A DNA stretch of 12,727 nt from DAOTTW01 sp034437615 (lineage in GTDB: Bacteria; Chloroflexota; Anaerolineae; Aggregatilineales; Phototrophicaceae): NCBI GenBank assembly GCA_034437615.1, contig DAOTTW010000141.1, forward strand, positions 1 to 12,727. The letters are read 5' to 3'. Each line of letters begins with the position of its first letter. Position 1 is the first letter of the stretch. A program made the position numbers and the translations under genes. Positions 12,360 to 12,727 of the stretch are shown piece by piece. Below the pieces are notes generated by a model. The model was not told where the DNA came from and searched no databases. It was given only the letters and a program-made list of their open reading frames with translations.

Positions 12360-12727
12360 CGCTTTATCCACGACATCTGGTGATTGCCTGTAGCGTGCTG
12401 TGCGTGTATCTGTGCTTGGCATTCACATCAGCACATGCTCAAGACACGACGCCATCACCAACGCCCGCGCCGGAAACCACACCAGACCCCGTGCCCGATA
12501 TTGATGCAGCCCTCGTCGGCTTGATTGACGCACAACTTGTGATTGTGAATACCGATCAGCCACTCATCGGGGAGCAGGTGCAGGAGCCGTTCCGCGCGAG
12601 CGTGGAGAAGGCCGACAACGCGGTCCCCTTCATTCTCGATGAATTGAAGCGCCACAAGAGGAACGACCGCGTCATCGGCTCCAATCCCATAAGCGATTAC
12701 GGCGTCTGGGACTGCAAGCCCGAAGAG
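12356..12727 (+). CDS. Secreted or membrane-anchored protein of MoxR operon (5' part only)
   Basis: The gene is cut by the right edge; 124 codons are visible. It starts at ATG 12356, overlapping the DUF58 stop as ATGA, strong evidence for a third operon gene. Residues 1-28 look like a signal peptide: basic start (YPRH), hydrophobic core and SAHA before QD. A Pro/Thr-rich stretch follows, then a segment (IDAQLVIVNTDQPLIGEQV) resembling the start of a beta-sandwich domain such as those in BatD-like proteins of MoxR operons; this is a guess. From about 12581 onward the protein no longer looks like that fold. GC at third codon positions rises from 28 of 47 to 42 of 49 codons by my count. The end could be a different domain or a chimeric join. 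Confidence 0.65.
   Translation, partial: MTLYPRHLVIACSVLCVYLCLAFTSAHAQDTTPSPTPAPETTPDPVPDIDAALVGLIDAQLVIVNTDQPLIGEQVQEPFRASVEKADNAVPFILDELKRHKRNDRVIGSNPISDYGVWDCKPEE

Overview
The window looks like a chromosomal piece of a Chloroflexota bacterium, probably Anaerolineae-like. This is a judgement from the mix of protein types (a BTAD/winged-helix regulator, a MoxR–DUF58 pair, ribosomal proteins with long tails) and from the dispersed hairpin repeats; no 16S or marker search was possible.

Layout. Positions 1-413 hold no convincing gene: a mosaic of short hairpin repeats, then a good promoter (360-387) for tRNA-Arg(UCU) at 414-486. A bidirectional hairpin separates the tRNA from a minus-strand BTAD-type transcriptional regulator (564-1847), which diverges from a four-helix membrane protein (1990-2550). 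A second copy of the repeat (2556-2682) follows. The minus-strand histidine cluster then runs hisH-hisA-hisF-hisI-hisE plus a YbgC-like thioesterase, transcribed from 6146 down to 2700. A cyclic-nucleotide-binding protein (6431-6925) diverges from it, followed by a divergent cupin / SnoaL-like pair (6952-7859). On the plus strand come rplU-rpmA-rpmE (8037-9581), a strong terminator, tdk (9788-10399), and a MoxR ATPase / DUF58 / secreted-protein operon (10482 to the right edge, last gene incomplete).

Main discovery. The gap upstream of hisH contains a complete classical histidine attenuator on the minus strand. It has a near-consensus promoter (TTGACA, 18-nt spacer, TATACT) and a 24-codon leader ORF (6146-6072) with five His codons at positions 10, 11, 12, 15 and 18. 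Mutually exclusive pairing segments follow, then a hairpin with a run of six T (6035-6008) just before hisH. The promoter lies so close to the leader ATG that the transcript probably begins at the start codon, so the leader would be translated leaderlessly. HisH and HisF form imidazole glycerol-phosphate synthase, HisA supplies its substrate, and HisI and HisE act just before HisA. The cluster thus covers the middle of the pathway, with hisG, hisD, hisC and hisB elsewhere.

Other notable points are an L31 protein fused to an RNA-polymerase-alpha-CTD-like helix-hairpin domain, and an L21 with an 86-residue acidic Asn/Glu tail. The rplU 5' leader has two mutually exclusive hairpins, one followed by six T. 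The repeat family shows compensatory stem changes between copies. Codon usage shifts abruptly in the truncated gene at the right edge.
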